64,000 nucleotides of DNA from Linum tenue (lineage: Eukaryota; Streptophyta; Magnoliopsida; Malpighiales; Linaceae), in NCBI GenBank assembly GCA_946122785.1, contig CAMGYJ010000011.1, positions 24,119,007-24,183,006 of the forward strand, written 5' to 3'. The translations under genes and the position numbers were made by a program. The notes under the pieces were generated by a model. The model searched no databases. It worked only from the letters and a program-made list of their open reading frames with translations, and was not told the origin of the DNA. This document shows positions 10,929 to 22,965 of this stretch, one piece after another (the stretch's first letter is position 1; each line of letters opens with the position of its first letter).

Positions 10929-12354
10929 TTTATATAAAAATAATAGTAATAAAAAATCACCCAACAAAATAGGTTCAATCGATTATGGTTAGAGAGTGTT
11001 TATTATGAATAGTCCTTCTTAAATACAATAGAATTGTGATTCAACATGGAAAATATTTATCTAATAATTAGTATTTGTGTGCGGGAAGTCCTATTTGAGT
11101 TAAACAAATGACACGCAAAAGTATGAATGTATAAGTTATGGCAAAGATGAAAAATAATCTCTCAAGTTCGTACCAAAACTAGAGAACTAGATCTTATAAA
11201 AAAAAACTAGAGAATTCAATTTATTATACTAAAAATAATAATTTGCACCAAGGCATTCAATACCCAACTTTAAAGCCTAAAAGCCTATGCTTTACGCTTT
11301 AGACCCTCAAATATTGTAATTTTTGTTAAAAAAACTTTTCACAACAAAAGTCCAAGTAAAAGCCCTCAAGCCTAGTGAAAACTTAGAAGCTAGCTTTTAA
11401 ATCGCATTTTTAGTCTTTCAATATTCGGGACAATATTGCAGGGTTGTGCAATGGTATGTTCAAACATGACTAGACCAAACCTTGACAACCGTGGTCCAAA
11501 AGTAAAAGAAAAAACATTTAGGAACAAGGACCGGACCAACATTGTGATTGCCTGATTGGCTAGTGTGGTTTAGCTTTATCCGGTCCAAATATTAATAAGG
11601 CTTATTTTCTTTAAGTATTTATATTATTCATAGGACAATGGACAGAAACGCATCACATTCGATCTATTTGGTCCTGTTTTTATGTCAGTTTGGTCAGGTG
11701 CGGTCTGCACTAGAGCAAACAATTACTGACCCTACCATTGTGGGTAGGTTTGGTTCAGTTTTGCAAGCCAAAAAAGAAAAAAAATGATGTTTTTTTAGTC
11801 GGGCTATCCTTTCAATATTTAATTTTAAGAATTGCACATCCCTAATTCATTGCCACTTCTAATCCATTCTCATATTTTCTTTGCCTTCAGCATCTTTTCC
11901 CGTCCCTACAACTCCCACCCCTGTGACTACGATGTCGTCGAAGCTCATCTCGTTAAGCCTCCCATTTGTCGTCACTTTCACTTATTAGTGAAGCTTGCTG
12001 CAACCCTTATTTTAGCTTCTTCGTTTGCCGATGGTTACTCTTCTCATATTTTTGTCTTGAAAGCAGGAGTAAAACCTTGAATGCTTGTTTAAAGTCCATT
12101 AGTTTAGTTTATGTGTGTGAGATTGATCTTTAATATATGAGCTAATTCACTTATTTGTTTATATTTTGAAAAATAAAAGCTATGGTTATAAAATTTCTCT
12201 CAAATTTATAGAATGTCTAAAAATTCATTCTTTTACGCTTCTTTAGACTTTAATGATATGGATTTGCACCACATCTCAACTCCAAAACAAAGAAATCAAT
12301 AATTGTTGACCACTGATGCGAACTTACAACCAAAAACAAACAGAAAACAGACAA
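10929..12354. other. AT-rich intergenic DNA
   Basis: Low-complexity AT-rich sequence. The only longer frame (11832-12080 +) resembles nothing I know and has skewed composition. No element boundaries were found. Confidence 0.5.
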
Positions 12355-12362
12355 ATTATATA

Positions 12363-15106
12363 TAGGCCTGTCGGTTTGGTTCGGGACAATATAAAACTAA
12401 TATTTACATATTAGTTTAATTTTATGGGCCTGTCGGTTTGCACCACATTCTTATTTAACGATTATGTTTAATTTTATGGGACGTGGACAATATAAAACTA
12501 ATATTTACATATTAGTTTATTATTAAAATATTAGTTAATTATTAAAATATTTAATTTTATGTATTCTATAACTATAGACATACTATTAACTATTAAAGAG
12601 TATTAGTAGTTTAGAGACAAAGTAAAATACTTAAATATATTTTATACGTAACTTAATCATATCTTATTTAATTGTGAATTTTCGTATAATTAAATATTTT
12701 AGTCATACCATAGGTCCAAAATTGAAGGTATATCAACTATCATATGCAAAAAAATATGTGGTGTTTGGCGCAAAATTATAAATAATTTTGTTCAACATAA
12801 AATACCGACAATCATAGATGAGATTATCTTCAACTCGTAATTAAACACATTAGTTTTACATTTCTCAAATGATAACATCCAAGTAAAATAAAAATCCATC
12901 CACCATACAAGATAAACACTACTACCATATCACTCCTCATCGGGCTCTACATCTACATAAGTCTCATCATTCTCATCAGAATTGTCGTCGACATAGTCTT
13001 CTTCCACTTGTGACATAGTAGGACTCGGGACCAAAACATGGGTAGCAGGAGAGCTTCCACTAGGTCCTGCAGGTGCACTTGCACTCCGAGCTTGAAAAGC
13101 TGCATATACTGGATAACATAAACAATAACAACTTGTTAGAATATGACTTGATCAAGATAACAAATATAAGAATAAAGAGAAAGATTAAGTCTTTACCATT
13201 TTGAAATACCACTTCATCACCCTCATCTTCTCCATCAGCCACCAACTCGGAGTCTGATATTGCTTCAATAAAAGAGGAAAAAACACAGACTACCCTCATA
13301 ATTTCAACAAACACTTCCCAATTTCCCAGCCAAATCAATCATCCTACAACACTAAGGCTTTTTCATCTGAATTTTTAGATTCACACAAACAAACTAGTTC
13401 CACTTCCGACTAGTGCAAGTTAGTTATTAGCTATTTCCTTGAAACCAAGATAAAGCAATAGCTATTAGCTATACCACAAACCCCACAAGACGAGCCAGAG
13501 CAACATAGAAAGACTAATCTGAAACACCCAAATTTGCAAATCTCTGTTTCCCAATCTGGTTAGGAAGAAGCTCTCTATTGATGAAACAGAAAAGAGTCTC
13601 TCACCAGAAGAACAGTTTGATCATCATCAGCATGTATCCACTTGAAAGATAGAGGACAGACGAATTCAGGGGAGCAAATCATCATCATGAGAAGCAACCG
13701 TGTTCTAGTTACAAGATGGATCTACCTTCAAAGAAAAAGTTACAGGAGGGGATCTACAATCTGATTCGATCACCATCATCTACTAACAACAAGAATTAAC
13801 CATTGGACTGTTCAATTACAGAGGAAAAGAAGATGGTTGATCAACATCTAAACCTACTGAGCCCCATTAAACTGTAGAGTGCCCCAACCAAACCGCCATC
13901 CAAGCACAGGATCCCAACCCAATTGCCAAACAATCCACCTCCCCAGCCTATCAGGTTCAATCACACGAACACAGAGCAACATAGAAAGACTAATCTGAAA
14001 CACCCAAATTTGCAATAGCTATTAGCTATACCAGCTGCTGATGATGGCGGATTAAAGTAACTAGTAAAGTATTGGCCCCAAAGAGAAACAACGAAAGTTG
14101 TGATCTTTCTTGCACAAAATCAAAACCCACTTCGCCAAACAGGAAGCCTAACTCCCTAATCCAGCAAATAAGAAAGTGAAAATAGTGGTCAAATTTCGAG
14201 AGCAAGCCCATTTCAAATATTAACCCTCTGTTTTAGACCAGTCTCTAGCAATGGCGGAGGAGGCAGGGGAAGAGGCAAAAGGGTTGGGATTATGTTCAGT
14301 GGAAAAGATGTGGAAGTGGGAGCTTAAATTCGCCATTGTTGCCCTGTTACGCCATTCCATCTCTCAACAGCAACAGCAATCCACATTCAATATCACAACT
14401 AAGCACAAACACGGCGAAAACCCAGATGCTAAATTCGAAACTAAATTAATCATAGAACAGAAACGACGACTGACTGACTGCAAGCAGAGAAGAAATCAGA
14501 ACCCCTACAGCAAGTGGATGCCAATCAAAATCAAAATTCAGGAAAGGTAAAAGGAGCTTACTGGGATTCCATCTCTGTTTTGTACGGTGATTTAGGATGT
14601 GACCAAAGGCAGAAGCTTCGAACCTAGAGGAGTTGCTCGTGAAATCGCCAATCTCCACTTCTGCACCCTGTCGTCTGCTTCTGGCTCTTCGTCGTCGATG
14701 GGTGGATCTGGCTCTTCTGGCTCTTCGTCGTCGTTGATGGTGGCGGCCGGCGACGGATTTGATGGCAGTCGGAGGTCCTCACGAGGCCGCTGGCGGCGAG
14801 GACGATGATGCCGGCGAGGAGGCTCTGTCTCTGTTTCGTCTCGCTCTGTTTAGTTTAGGTTTGCCAAAAGCGAAGAAACGGCGGCGACGACACTAGGTGA
14901 AGGCTAAGGGTAGGGTTGCTCTCAAAAGTTCAAAACGACAGCGTGACTGTATCGGGTTTTGCGGGTTTCTTCGGTTTTGCGGGTTTTGGTAAACCGAAAC
15001 CGATGTAGTGTGTTTCGGGTTGAACCCGAAAAACCGAAACCGACACTGTGCATATCGGTTCGGGTTCGGGTTAAACCGAAAACCCGAAACCGAATTGACA
15101 GGCCTA
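12363..15106. mobile_element. hAT-type element, 2.7 kb, degenerate
   Basis: The left end is TAGGCCTGTCGGTTTGGTT and the right end, reverse complemented, is TAGGCCTGTCAATTCGGTT. Flanking 8-mers are ATTATATA (12355-12362) and GTTATATA (15107-15114), 7 of 8 identical. The right subterminal region is full of CGGGTTTCGG / CCGAAACCC motifs. An internal copy of the left end and of a TATAAAACTAATATTTACAT segment recurs about 60-100 bp inside (12423-12520), so the left end is partly duplicated. A possible coding remnant lies at 12930-13252 on the minus strand. Confidence 0.8.
12930..13252 (-). pseudogene. Two-exon coding remnant with acidic C-terminus, inside the hAT element
   Basis: On the minus strand, about 13252-13198 encodes an acidic stretch (SELVADGEDEGDEVVFQ), followed by a GT donor (GTAAAG at 13197). 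An AG acceptor near 13110 joins in frame to a Ser/Pro-rich then strongly acidic tail (DDNSDENDETYVDVEPDEE) ending at TGA 12930-12932. Correct splice sites with a kept frame suggest a real C-terminal coding region once existed. I cannot assign it to a family. Its place inside a hAT element makes a transposon or captured gene likely. Confidence 0.35.
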
Positions 15107-15196
15107 GTTATATATCCGCCGAAGCAAATTGTTTGCCTTTCCTTTCCTTTTGAACATGCTGCATATATACTCGACCGGAATTGTGATTGCATCAAC

Positions 15197-16275
15197 ACTG
15201 TGTTTGGCAACAAGGGTGGTGCAAATTTAAGGGAGTGCAAGTTGAGGGACAAATTGTAGGGGGTACAAATTGGTAAAGTATGTAAATGGAGGGGTAAATT
15301 GTTGTTTTGATAAAAAAAAGTAGGGGGTGCAAATATAGTGATAAATAAGGAAATTATATTATTATTATTATAAAATATAATTTATACAAGATTATAAAAA
15401 ATAAAAACTATTGTATATAATAATCATCAATATTAACAAATATAATTTGATAAAAATAATTATTAAAACAATTATGCTTAAATAATAATCTATTGTAATA
15501 ATCATTGATCGAGAAATCTCGAAGCTCAAACCCAACTGATGGCCAAAACATATAACTAACTAGCAACTAGCTCATATCTCCTACTCGAGCGTTGGTTTGT
15601 CGACATGGTGATCTCGATGTGACTAGCTGAACCTTACGACCAAGGATCGACCACCATTACATTCAGTCCTATCTGGTCCTCTCCAAATATCATCGGTCCA
15701 ATTTTCTTCAGTATTTACATGACACTTCTTCTGTATACTTTCCAACGCAAATTTAGTCAACCAAATTGACCCGAGTCAACCAAACATTTTCTCGTTCTAC
15801 TTTTTCCATGATACTTCTTTTCTATACTTTCCAACGCATATTTGAGTCAAACTTGGTCAAACACATTCAACAATTGGAACAAATTTGACAAACTTGTGAT
15901 CCACGAACAAATTTTACATTAATAATAACTATAACAATAAAGAATTATAAAAATAATGATTTATGATTCAATAGTAATTAGCCTTTCTTACATGTTAATA
16001 AGAACAATCATTATTTACATAATTTTTATTCAAAATATAATTATTTAAATATAATAATACACATTATAATAATTATACCATTAATTTAACACACTCACTT
16101 CTTCTTTTCTCTATCTTCTTGCGCCCCAAATTGGAGGGTTAAGAGGAATAATAAATTCTCCTTTCTTGAGCTTTGCTCCCTAGCTACCACTATTGCAAAT
16201 TTTTCAAATGGGAATAAATGCATGCATTTACCTCAAAATTTGCATCCTCTATTTGCACCCCGAGCCAAACATAGT
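15197..16275. mobile_element. TIR-bearing non-autonomous DNA element upstream of the WEB gene
   Basis: The left end ACTGTGTTTGGCAACAAGGG and the right end, reverse complemented ACTATGTTTGGCTCGGGG, are inverted repeats, and the following GGTGCAAAT matches too. The interior is AT-rich and non-coding. No clear target-site duplication was found, so the superfamily is unassigned. It ends about 530 bp before the WEB start codon. Confidence 0.5.
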
Positions 16276-16808
16276 CCAGCAGAAAAAATGGGTGACAAAG
16301 TGATAGAAGGCAAAAGCTCGTTATTGGCTAGAAAATAGAATATTCGTCTCCTTTGCGCCTTGCTATCGCCGACGCAGCTACAGCTACTGCTACGTAGGAA
16401 ATGCCAACATAGGAAACCAAACGAGTAGTAAAAGTGTGTTTGTTTCGCTGTTTGAATTGGTTTGTCCGCAAGTCCAGTTTCTGAGTCCCCAACTCTGCGC
16501 CCCATTCTTGCTCTCTCTGCCTCCGCCTGCAACACCAATATAGAGGGAAGGCAACACACAGAAGGGAAGGGAAGAGTTAAGCCCTGCTCTTTCCATTCCG
16601 GCATTCAAAAAGCTTCATAAGTAGTCTTTCAGGCAGGCACGTTCTGTTCATTTCTGTGCTCTCTTCTTGCTGCTGCTGTTTCTCATGATGACATTAGTAC
16701 ATCTCTTTCCCTTCCTTCTTATTTGACTGAATAGTCGCACAGTAGCAGTAAGATTTCGTTGTTGTTTCTGGGAAAACAAGAACCCTCCGCTTTTTTCTTC
16801 AGTTAAAG
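16276..16808 (+). promoter_or_regulatory. Promoter and 5' UTR region of the WEB gene
   Basis: Non-coding sequence between the TIR element and the start codon. From about 16610 it is pyrimidine-rich (CTCTCTTCTTGCTGCTGCTG-type), as in plant leaders, with a TTGAC W-box core near 16724. I see no convincing TATA box, so the transcription start cannot be placed. Confidence 0.4.
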
Positions 16809-18143
16809 ATGCAGTCGTCCTCGTCCATGGGCGAGATCGACACCAAACCCATCAAATCCGTTCAGGTAGCTCTTACCCTTTTCGAAGAGAAAGGGGACAA
16901 TCAGAAAAAATTCGCCCCCACCTGGAGTATGAACAGCAGTACCCACTCCACCCTTGATCAGGTACGCTTGAATCTTACTAATGCTTCTGGTTTCACGCAT
17001 GCTGCATATGGTTAACAAATTAAGCTCACTCCTTTTCCTTGGGTTTGGGAGGAAAAATAAATTAAGCAGGCAGTAGAGAAAGCAAAGGACATGGATGGGC
17101 TCTCAAAAGAGTTATCAAACTGCAAGCTCCAACTTGAGGCAAAAGATTCGGAACAATTGCAGCTTCTTCGCAGGGTCGAGCACTACCAGAGCACAGTAGA
17201 GCAACTCACTTCTCTGTTGAAGGACTCCGAGTCCGAGAAAGAGTTCCACATCCAACAGAACCTCGAAGCCGCCCTCCGGCTCAGCGAGCTGGGGGATCAA
17301 GTTGCTGAGGCGGCGAAATTAAGGGAGCAACTCTCCAACGTCCTCCACGAGCTGAAATACAATCAGGGCGAGATGCTCAGGATCCAAGCCGAGCTCGCCA
17401 CGCTCAAGGATGAGAAGAACAAGGCCCTTGCAAGGGCCAAGGCCATGGAATCTATGGCGAACTCGGACAAGGGGAGATCCGAGGAGCTGCTGAAGCAAGT
17501 GGGAGATGCTCAAGTCGAGATGACACTCCTGAAATCGGAGCTCATCAAGATAAGATCAAAGGCTGTTGTGGCCGAGGCGGTTGAGGCTAGAAACAAGAAG
17601 CAAGGGGGTGTTGGGTCAGTGAAACGGTCAACAACGCACAATGTTCAGGGCATTGTGGAAGAAGCATCTCAAGGAAACCATAGTACTCATGATGTGAATT
17701 GTGAAGGGGGAGGAGCAGGCGGAGGAGGGAAGGTCATGATTTCATTGGTTGATTATGAGGCATTGGTAGAGAGAGCTTCAACGGCGAATCAGAGTTTCTG
17801 GAAGGACTATGATCAGTCAGCGGTGGAGTTCAGGACTGAGTTGGGGAACCTGAAGAAAGAATTGGAAGGTGCATTGTCCAAGATCGGGGACTTCAGAGCA
17901 AGGGCGGAGCAGGCAGTGACGAGGGCAGATGTTGCGGAGAAGGCCAAAGTGGAAGTTGAGGAGGAGCTTAGGAAGCTGCGGGAAAGGAAGCAGAAGAGGA
18001 AGGCAGCGCTGGCTGCACTAAGGGAGGAATCCTTGTCTGGAAAGTTCAGCTTCTTGCCTACTACAACTACTAGTACTTATGCTCCTAACAAGTCGGCCAA
18101 TTCGTATCAGCCGTTGGGTAAGATCCTGAACCTGACTTACTAG
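16809..18143 (+). CDS. WEB family coiled-coil protein (two exons)
   Basis: Exon 1 is 16809-16961 (51 codons), the intron 16962-17069 (GTACGC...AAGCAG, phase 0) and exon 2 17070-18143, giving 408 residues. Exon 1 carries the N-terminal signature of the WEB/PMI2 family (GEIDTKPIKSVQVALTLFEE). Exon 2 is almost wholly heptad-like coiled coil (about residues 52-240 and 285-370), split by a Gly-rich linker after which a KVMISLVDYEALVERA motif, typical of the family, begins. WEB1 and PMI2 act in light-driven chloroplast movement by tuning cortical actin; other members have no known role, so function here is inferred by family only. The first ATG is used; a second (16827) lies six codons on. The frame is intact, unlike everything around it. 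Confidence 0.85.
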
Positions 18144-18396
18144 CTAGGTTGGTTAAGGTCTTGTGTTTTGGATTGAGAGGAAGTTGTAAGGATAGTAGAA
18201 GCAAATGAAACAGCAATGGGTCTAATGATCTTGTTTTTGTGAAACGTATTCTTTCTTTCTGTCTTCCCTTTTGGGAAGGAATATCATGGTATTTGATTGG
18301 TTTAATTTGTTCGAGTGAAGCTTTATACATTCCATGGAAACAACTTATTGAAGCAGAACCTTGCCACCAACAACCTCCCTCAATTCGGGACCGGGA
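18144..18396 (+). other. 3' flank of the WEB gene
   Basis: T-rich sequence expected to hold the 3' UTR. No canonical AATAAA was seen close to the stop, so the poly(A) site cannot be fixed. Confidence 0.4.
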
Positions 18397-19763
18397 CCAG
18401 ATCAGGTCAATAACTGATGGGTCAGTAACCCATCAGTAATCTCTTCTCTTGTCGCGACGTGTCAGTCCTTTTTTTTATTTAAATTAAATGCAAAAGGACA
18501 ATAAGGTAAAATTGCTCATATCTCTATTTATTGCTAATGCTGACTTTTGACCGGATCACATCGCGCCTTCTCTCTCCTTGAAAAACTTTTAATTTTCCTT
18601 CTCTTAATCTTTAACAGACAATTTCTCACTCGTTTTAAGTCCAAATTTAATTTTTTTTTGCACAGTTAGATCATATTAATTGTGCTCTTCAAAATGATAT
18701 CCACTTTGATATTTTTTGGACATAAAAGTTTTTATCAGTTATTACCAGTCTATACCATATGGTATTGACCATACCATATGGTATGAAAAAATTTGTCACA
18801 TCAATATATATTACGTTACCACCCAATACCATATGGTATAGTGTGGTAATATCAATATATATTTCGTTACCACCCAATACCATATCATATAGTGTGATAA
18901 GATCAATATATATTTCGTTACCACCCAATACCATATGGTATAGTGTGGTAATATCAATATATATTTCGTTACCACCCAATACCATATGGTATAGTATGGT
19001 AATATCAATATATATTTCGTTACCACATAATATCATATGATATAGTGTGGTAATATCACACAATACCATACAATACCATATGGTATAGTGTGGTAATATC
19101 AATATATAATTTGTTACCACACAATACCATACATTACCATATGGTATAGTGTGGTAATATTTATATATATTTCGTTACCACCGAATACCATATGGTATAG
19201 AGTTATAATATCAATATATATTATCTAAAAGAAAAAAAAACAGAAGGAGTTAGAGAAAAAAAATTGTCTTGTGTCGCCTCTCATTTCCTCTTCCGCAATC
19301 AAGAACACCAAAATGCCGAAAAAAATGAGAAAGATCGAAATTGAGGCCAACGAGATGATGAAGAGAAGAAATGCAATGAAAAAGAATGGATCCAATTTTT
19401 ATTCGTCATGAAAAAAAAATAAAGAAGAAGAGAAGGGAGCAGATTTAGATCTAGAAATGAGATTGAGAGAGAAAAAGGAAGAGAGAAAGAGAGAAGATCT
19501 AGAAAAGAAATTGGGAGAGAAAAAGAAAGAGAGAAGGAAGATAGAAAGTTGCAGAGAAGTGATTTCTCTTTCCTTCTTTGAAAGTGCAGCCATTAATTAC
19601 GAAATAAAATAAAATAAAGAATTTAATGTATAAACGGACAAAAATACCCTTCCCTACTCAGCGTCCGGCCCAACCACACGATTGCCTGCCTCTTAAATCT
19701 ATGGTCCCTATTCATTACTGACTTGTTAGTAACCACTTGGTTACTGACCCTATCTGCTGCCCC
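18397..19763. mobile_element. Probable MITE with inverted ends, containing a minisatellite
   Basis: The left GGACCAGATCAGGTCAATAAC matches the right end, reverse complemented GCAGCAGATAGGGTCAGTAAC, at most positions. CCCTCAATT occurs close outside both ends and may be the 9-bp duplication, but on the left it is separated from the TIR by several bases. Sequence outside the minisatellite is AT-rich and purine-rich, without coding. Confidence 0.4.
18762..19217. repeat. 51-bp minisatellite with palindromic core
   Basis: Units repeat every 51 bp (GTTACC starts at 18815, 18866, 18917, 18968, 19019), then more irregularly to 19217. Each unit carries the palindrome ATACCATATGGTAT and a TGTGGTAATATCAATATATA segment. 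Since 51 is a multiple of three, long false reading frames arise on both strands. Confidence 0.9.
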
Positions 19764-19784
19764 TCAATTTCGTCCCGTGATCTT

Positions 19785-20049
19785 GTCTGAGTAATTAGGA
19801 AAGACTGAGAATTAGTTAGGGATTTGAGAAGAGAATTACGAAAGACTGAGAATAGAATTAGGGTTTGAGGAAAGTAGAATTGAGAGAATTAGAGATTTGC
19901 TCAAGAATATGCTTTAGGTTTATTTCTCGATGAACCAAATAACAAAGCTACAATGATTATTTAAAATTTATACTCCACAGTTCATGACCCTAATACTATT
20001 CGATATGTAATTGGTATAATTAATTGTAATAATAATAAGAGTTCTATCA
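19785..20049 (-). repeat. Gypsy remnant, left (3') LTR, approximate
   Basis: About 60-70 % similar to 26363-26597 (both have GATGAACC, AATAACAAAG and end AAGAGTTCTATCA). In element orientation the LTR begins TGATAGAACTCTTA, directly after a purine-rich tract (reverse complement of 20050-20072, with CAGGGAGGGTGG). The left border is uncertain. Confidence 0.55.
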
Positions 20050-20094
20050 TTCAATCCACCCTCCCTGAAAACAACCGTGTTCTCAAGATTGGAC

Positions 20095-20700
20095 CAAATG
20101 AATTATAACCATTGTTATAAGAACCGAACCGGATCAACGGCTGGGCCAATAGAACCTCCAAACCAGTTACGATAGCTGTCCGGTTCAGTGCTTGAACGGT
20201 TATTAATGGACCAAACGGTTTTTCATGGTTCAACATAAAACCAGATGAACCACCACGGTTTAACTGGTCTACTGGTTCACTATTTTAACCACAATATTTT
20301 TTAAAAATAAGTTTAACGTAAACTAAGATCATCAAGCCTTTATTATTAATTTTATATATGTTTCCTCTTCTCATTTTCCAACCTTGTTGGCGTTTTTAGG
20401 TAGTCCACTACCAACTGGCACCATAATTTTAACTTGAATTAAAAATATTATAATTTCTTTTGTGATATGGTTTGAATGATTCATTAGATATTTTGGTGAT
20501 GATATGAATTTGAAATTGTTTATGGTCAATGATAACTCCATTCTTAAATTAGTGTAATATACAAGTCTTGTATGTAATATATCATGGATGGTTCTATCAA
20601 CGGTTTATCAACGGTTTTTGTACCGGTTAACCACTAAACTCTAAACCACTAACTTTTTCGGTTCAGCCTTTGGTCCGCTTGTAAAAACAGAGATTATAAC
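20095..20700. repeat. Possible non-autonomous element rich in GAACCGG / AACGGTT motifs
   Basis: Inverted ends of low identity (ATTATAACCATTGTTATAAG on the left, AGTTATAATCTCTGTTTTTA reverse complemented on the right) enclose AT-rich DNA with many CCGGTT and AACGGTT motifs near both ends. No duplication found. It lies in the interior of the gypsy remnant, where pol would be expected. Confidence 0.35.
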
Positions 20701-21259
20701 TAACGAACTAGTAGGCTCAACGGCTTCGGCGCCCACACCTGTGAACACTTATAGCAACTCGCCATCGGCAACCATAAGCATGAGGCTCCTATAACAACGA
20801 TGTTGAATAGTCCATCATGCATCACAATACCAACACTTGTCATCCCGACGCTTGCGATCCACCTCGTCCGAGGTTAAGTGGTAAACTCTGGTTGGAGGAG
20901 GGCGAGGTCCAGCTCTACCTGCCTCGTGCACTGGTGGGGCATCTTAGATACTTGAATCCAAGCTAGCTGCCCGACCAACTCCTCTTCCTTGCGCATTGCA
21001 ATGTGAAAAGTTTCGCCCAATGATTTGGGCCCAAGAACTCAAATTGCCTCGGCAATTTCTGGCTTGAAAACACCACCTAAAATGATGGCAACTTGATTTT
21101 CCTCTGTCCATCCGGAACAAAGGTTGATGTGTTCCTCGATCTCCAACTTGTACTTACGAATACTGTCTGTTTGTTGAAGCTGCACTAATTGCTCAGCCAG
21201 AGTTCCATATCTTGTCGGTCCAAAATGACTCCAACGCTCCTCCTTAAATAGATTCCAAG
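20701..21259 (-). pseudogene. Gypsy gag, C-terminal part
   Basis: Minus-strand frame 21259 to 21039 gives a typical chromovirus-like Gag segment: TWNLFKEERWSHFGPTRYG, then LVQLQQTDSIRKY and an INLCSGWTEENQ-type region. It is the direct continuation of the Gag segment that breaks off at 24631; the CACTA element separates them. Downstream (21038-20701) the frame decays and no intact zinc knuckle or pol remains. Confidence 0.7.
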
Positions 21260-21281
21260 TACTACAAGAAAAAAGGTTTTC

Positions 21282-22375
21282 AGCTACCATTTTTTTGGCG
21301 ACCATAAAAAAATAGTTGCTTATAACTATGTTTTGCCAACCTTTCGCATAATGGTTGCTGATACCCAAGTCTAGCGCAACCAGTAGTAAAATGGTCGCCC
21401 ATACATCAAAACTTCAACAACCATTTGCAAAATAGTTGGTGATACCTTACCCTTCACCAACCATGTGATAAATGGTCGCCATAAAGCAAAACTTCGCCTA
21501 CCATTTTTGAAATGGTTGGAGATACCCTACCCTTAAGCAACTAAGAAAGAATGAGTTGCTGATGGACATAAACTTCAGCAACCGTTAGTTAAATGGTTGG
21601 TGATACACCATAACTTAACCAACCATAGGGTAAATGGTTGCCGATAGACCAAAACTTCGGCAACCATTTTCGAAATGGTTGGAGATACCCTACCCTCAAG
21701 AAACTAAGAATGAAAGAGTTGTCGATAGATGAAAACTTCAGCAATCATTGGTAAATTGGTTGGTGATAAACCCATAACTTAACTAACTATGTGGTAAATG
21801 GTTGCCGATAAACCAAAACTTTGGCAACCATTTGTGAAATTGTTGGAAATTTCTTACCCTAAAGCAACTAAGACTGAAAGAGTTGCCAATAGACGCAAAC
21901 TTCAACAACCATTAATAAAATGGTTGGTGATCCATATCCTTAAGCAACCACCAGTTAAATGATTGTCGATAGACTACAACTTCAACAACTTGTAAAAAAT
22001 GGTTGGTGGTACTCTATTCTTAAGAAATCATGAATTAGTTGATTGTCGACATATTTAGTAAAATATGTCACAGGTAAGCTATATATAAAATAAAATACGT
22101 ATGAGTATTTTACTTCATATCTAAATTAATGGTACGTTTAATAGTACGTTAATAACTATAAAATACACAATAGCTTGCCAATAATACGGGTACATAAATT
22201 TTAAACCAATAAAATATATATAATCATATAAACATATATTAAACAGGGTATTTACTAATTAGGAGTGCAGACCTTGTAAATGGTTTATAATACGCAACTC
22301 TTCAGCAACCATCTATAATATGGTTGGTGATATGCAACTTTAAGCAACCATTTCCAAAATGGTTGGATAAAATAT
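21282..22375. repeat. Left subterminal repeat array of the CACTA element
   Basis: More than twenty variants of GCAACCATTTNNNAAATGGTTG about 40-45 bp apart, each a small palindrome, often followed by GTGATA or CCGATAG. Confidence 0.85.
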
Positions 22376-22509
22376 TCTGAATCTTTAGTTGCATTTTTAT
22401 TCACCTAAATTCGAATATTCTTGGGGTAAATGCCACTACGTTGTCGTTTCTCGTTGAAGGAAGTGTTAAAAAATTGAATCGCCATTGTTCTTCCCCATTT
22501 GGCCATTTC

Positions 22510-22965
22510 AGTTCCAAACCTAAATCCCTAAGTTTGCTTCTTCCCCTGTTCTCCGCGCACCGCAGCCTTGAAGATTACCAATGTCCTCCTTGCTGGCGTC
22601 GTCTCCCTCCACGCTCCATGCCTCCCACACTCTCCAATTCCTCATTGCAAGCTTGCTGGTGCGGGAGAAAAAGAGGTCGCCTGTGACCAGCGTTTCATAC
22701 CATCATCGCTCTTCGTCATCAGGCGTTCTTCGTGAGAGTTGTTCCAAAATCAAATCCCTAAGTTTGTTTCTTCCCCACTTGTCCGCAAACTGCAACCTTG
22801 AAGCTTAGCAGTGTCCTCCATGCCAACGATGTTTCTCTCCACGCTCCATGCCTCCCCCACTCTCCAATTCGTCCACGCAAACTTGTTGTCCCGTGAGAAA
22901 AAGAGGTTGTCTGTGACCAGCGGTTCCTCCAATCTTTGCTCTTCATCATTCCCCATCATTGGTGA
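22510..22965 (+). repeat. About 231-bp tandem duplication inside the CACTA element
   Basis: AAATCCCTAAGTTTG starts near 22520 and again near 22751. The copies share CTCCACGCTCCATGCCTCCC and GAGAAAAAGAGGT and have drifted by indels that break the frame. The open frames here (22441-22686, 22581-22808) are not recognisable proteins. Confidence 0.75.

Noticed and set aside
16233..16608. Minus-strand frames upstream of the WEB gene
   Set aside because: Promoter and leader sequence read backwards; no recognisable protein.
18689..19120. 143-residue repetitive protein on the minus strand (and a partner on plus)
   Set aside because: It is the 51-bp minisatellite read in frame; a multiple-of-three period keeps it open.
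18762..19217. CRISPR-like regular repeats
   Set aside because: Units are contiguous and fully repetitive without unique spacers, and the DNA is plant nuclear.
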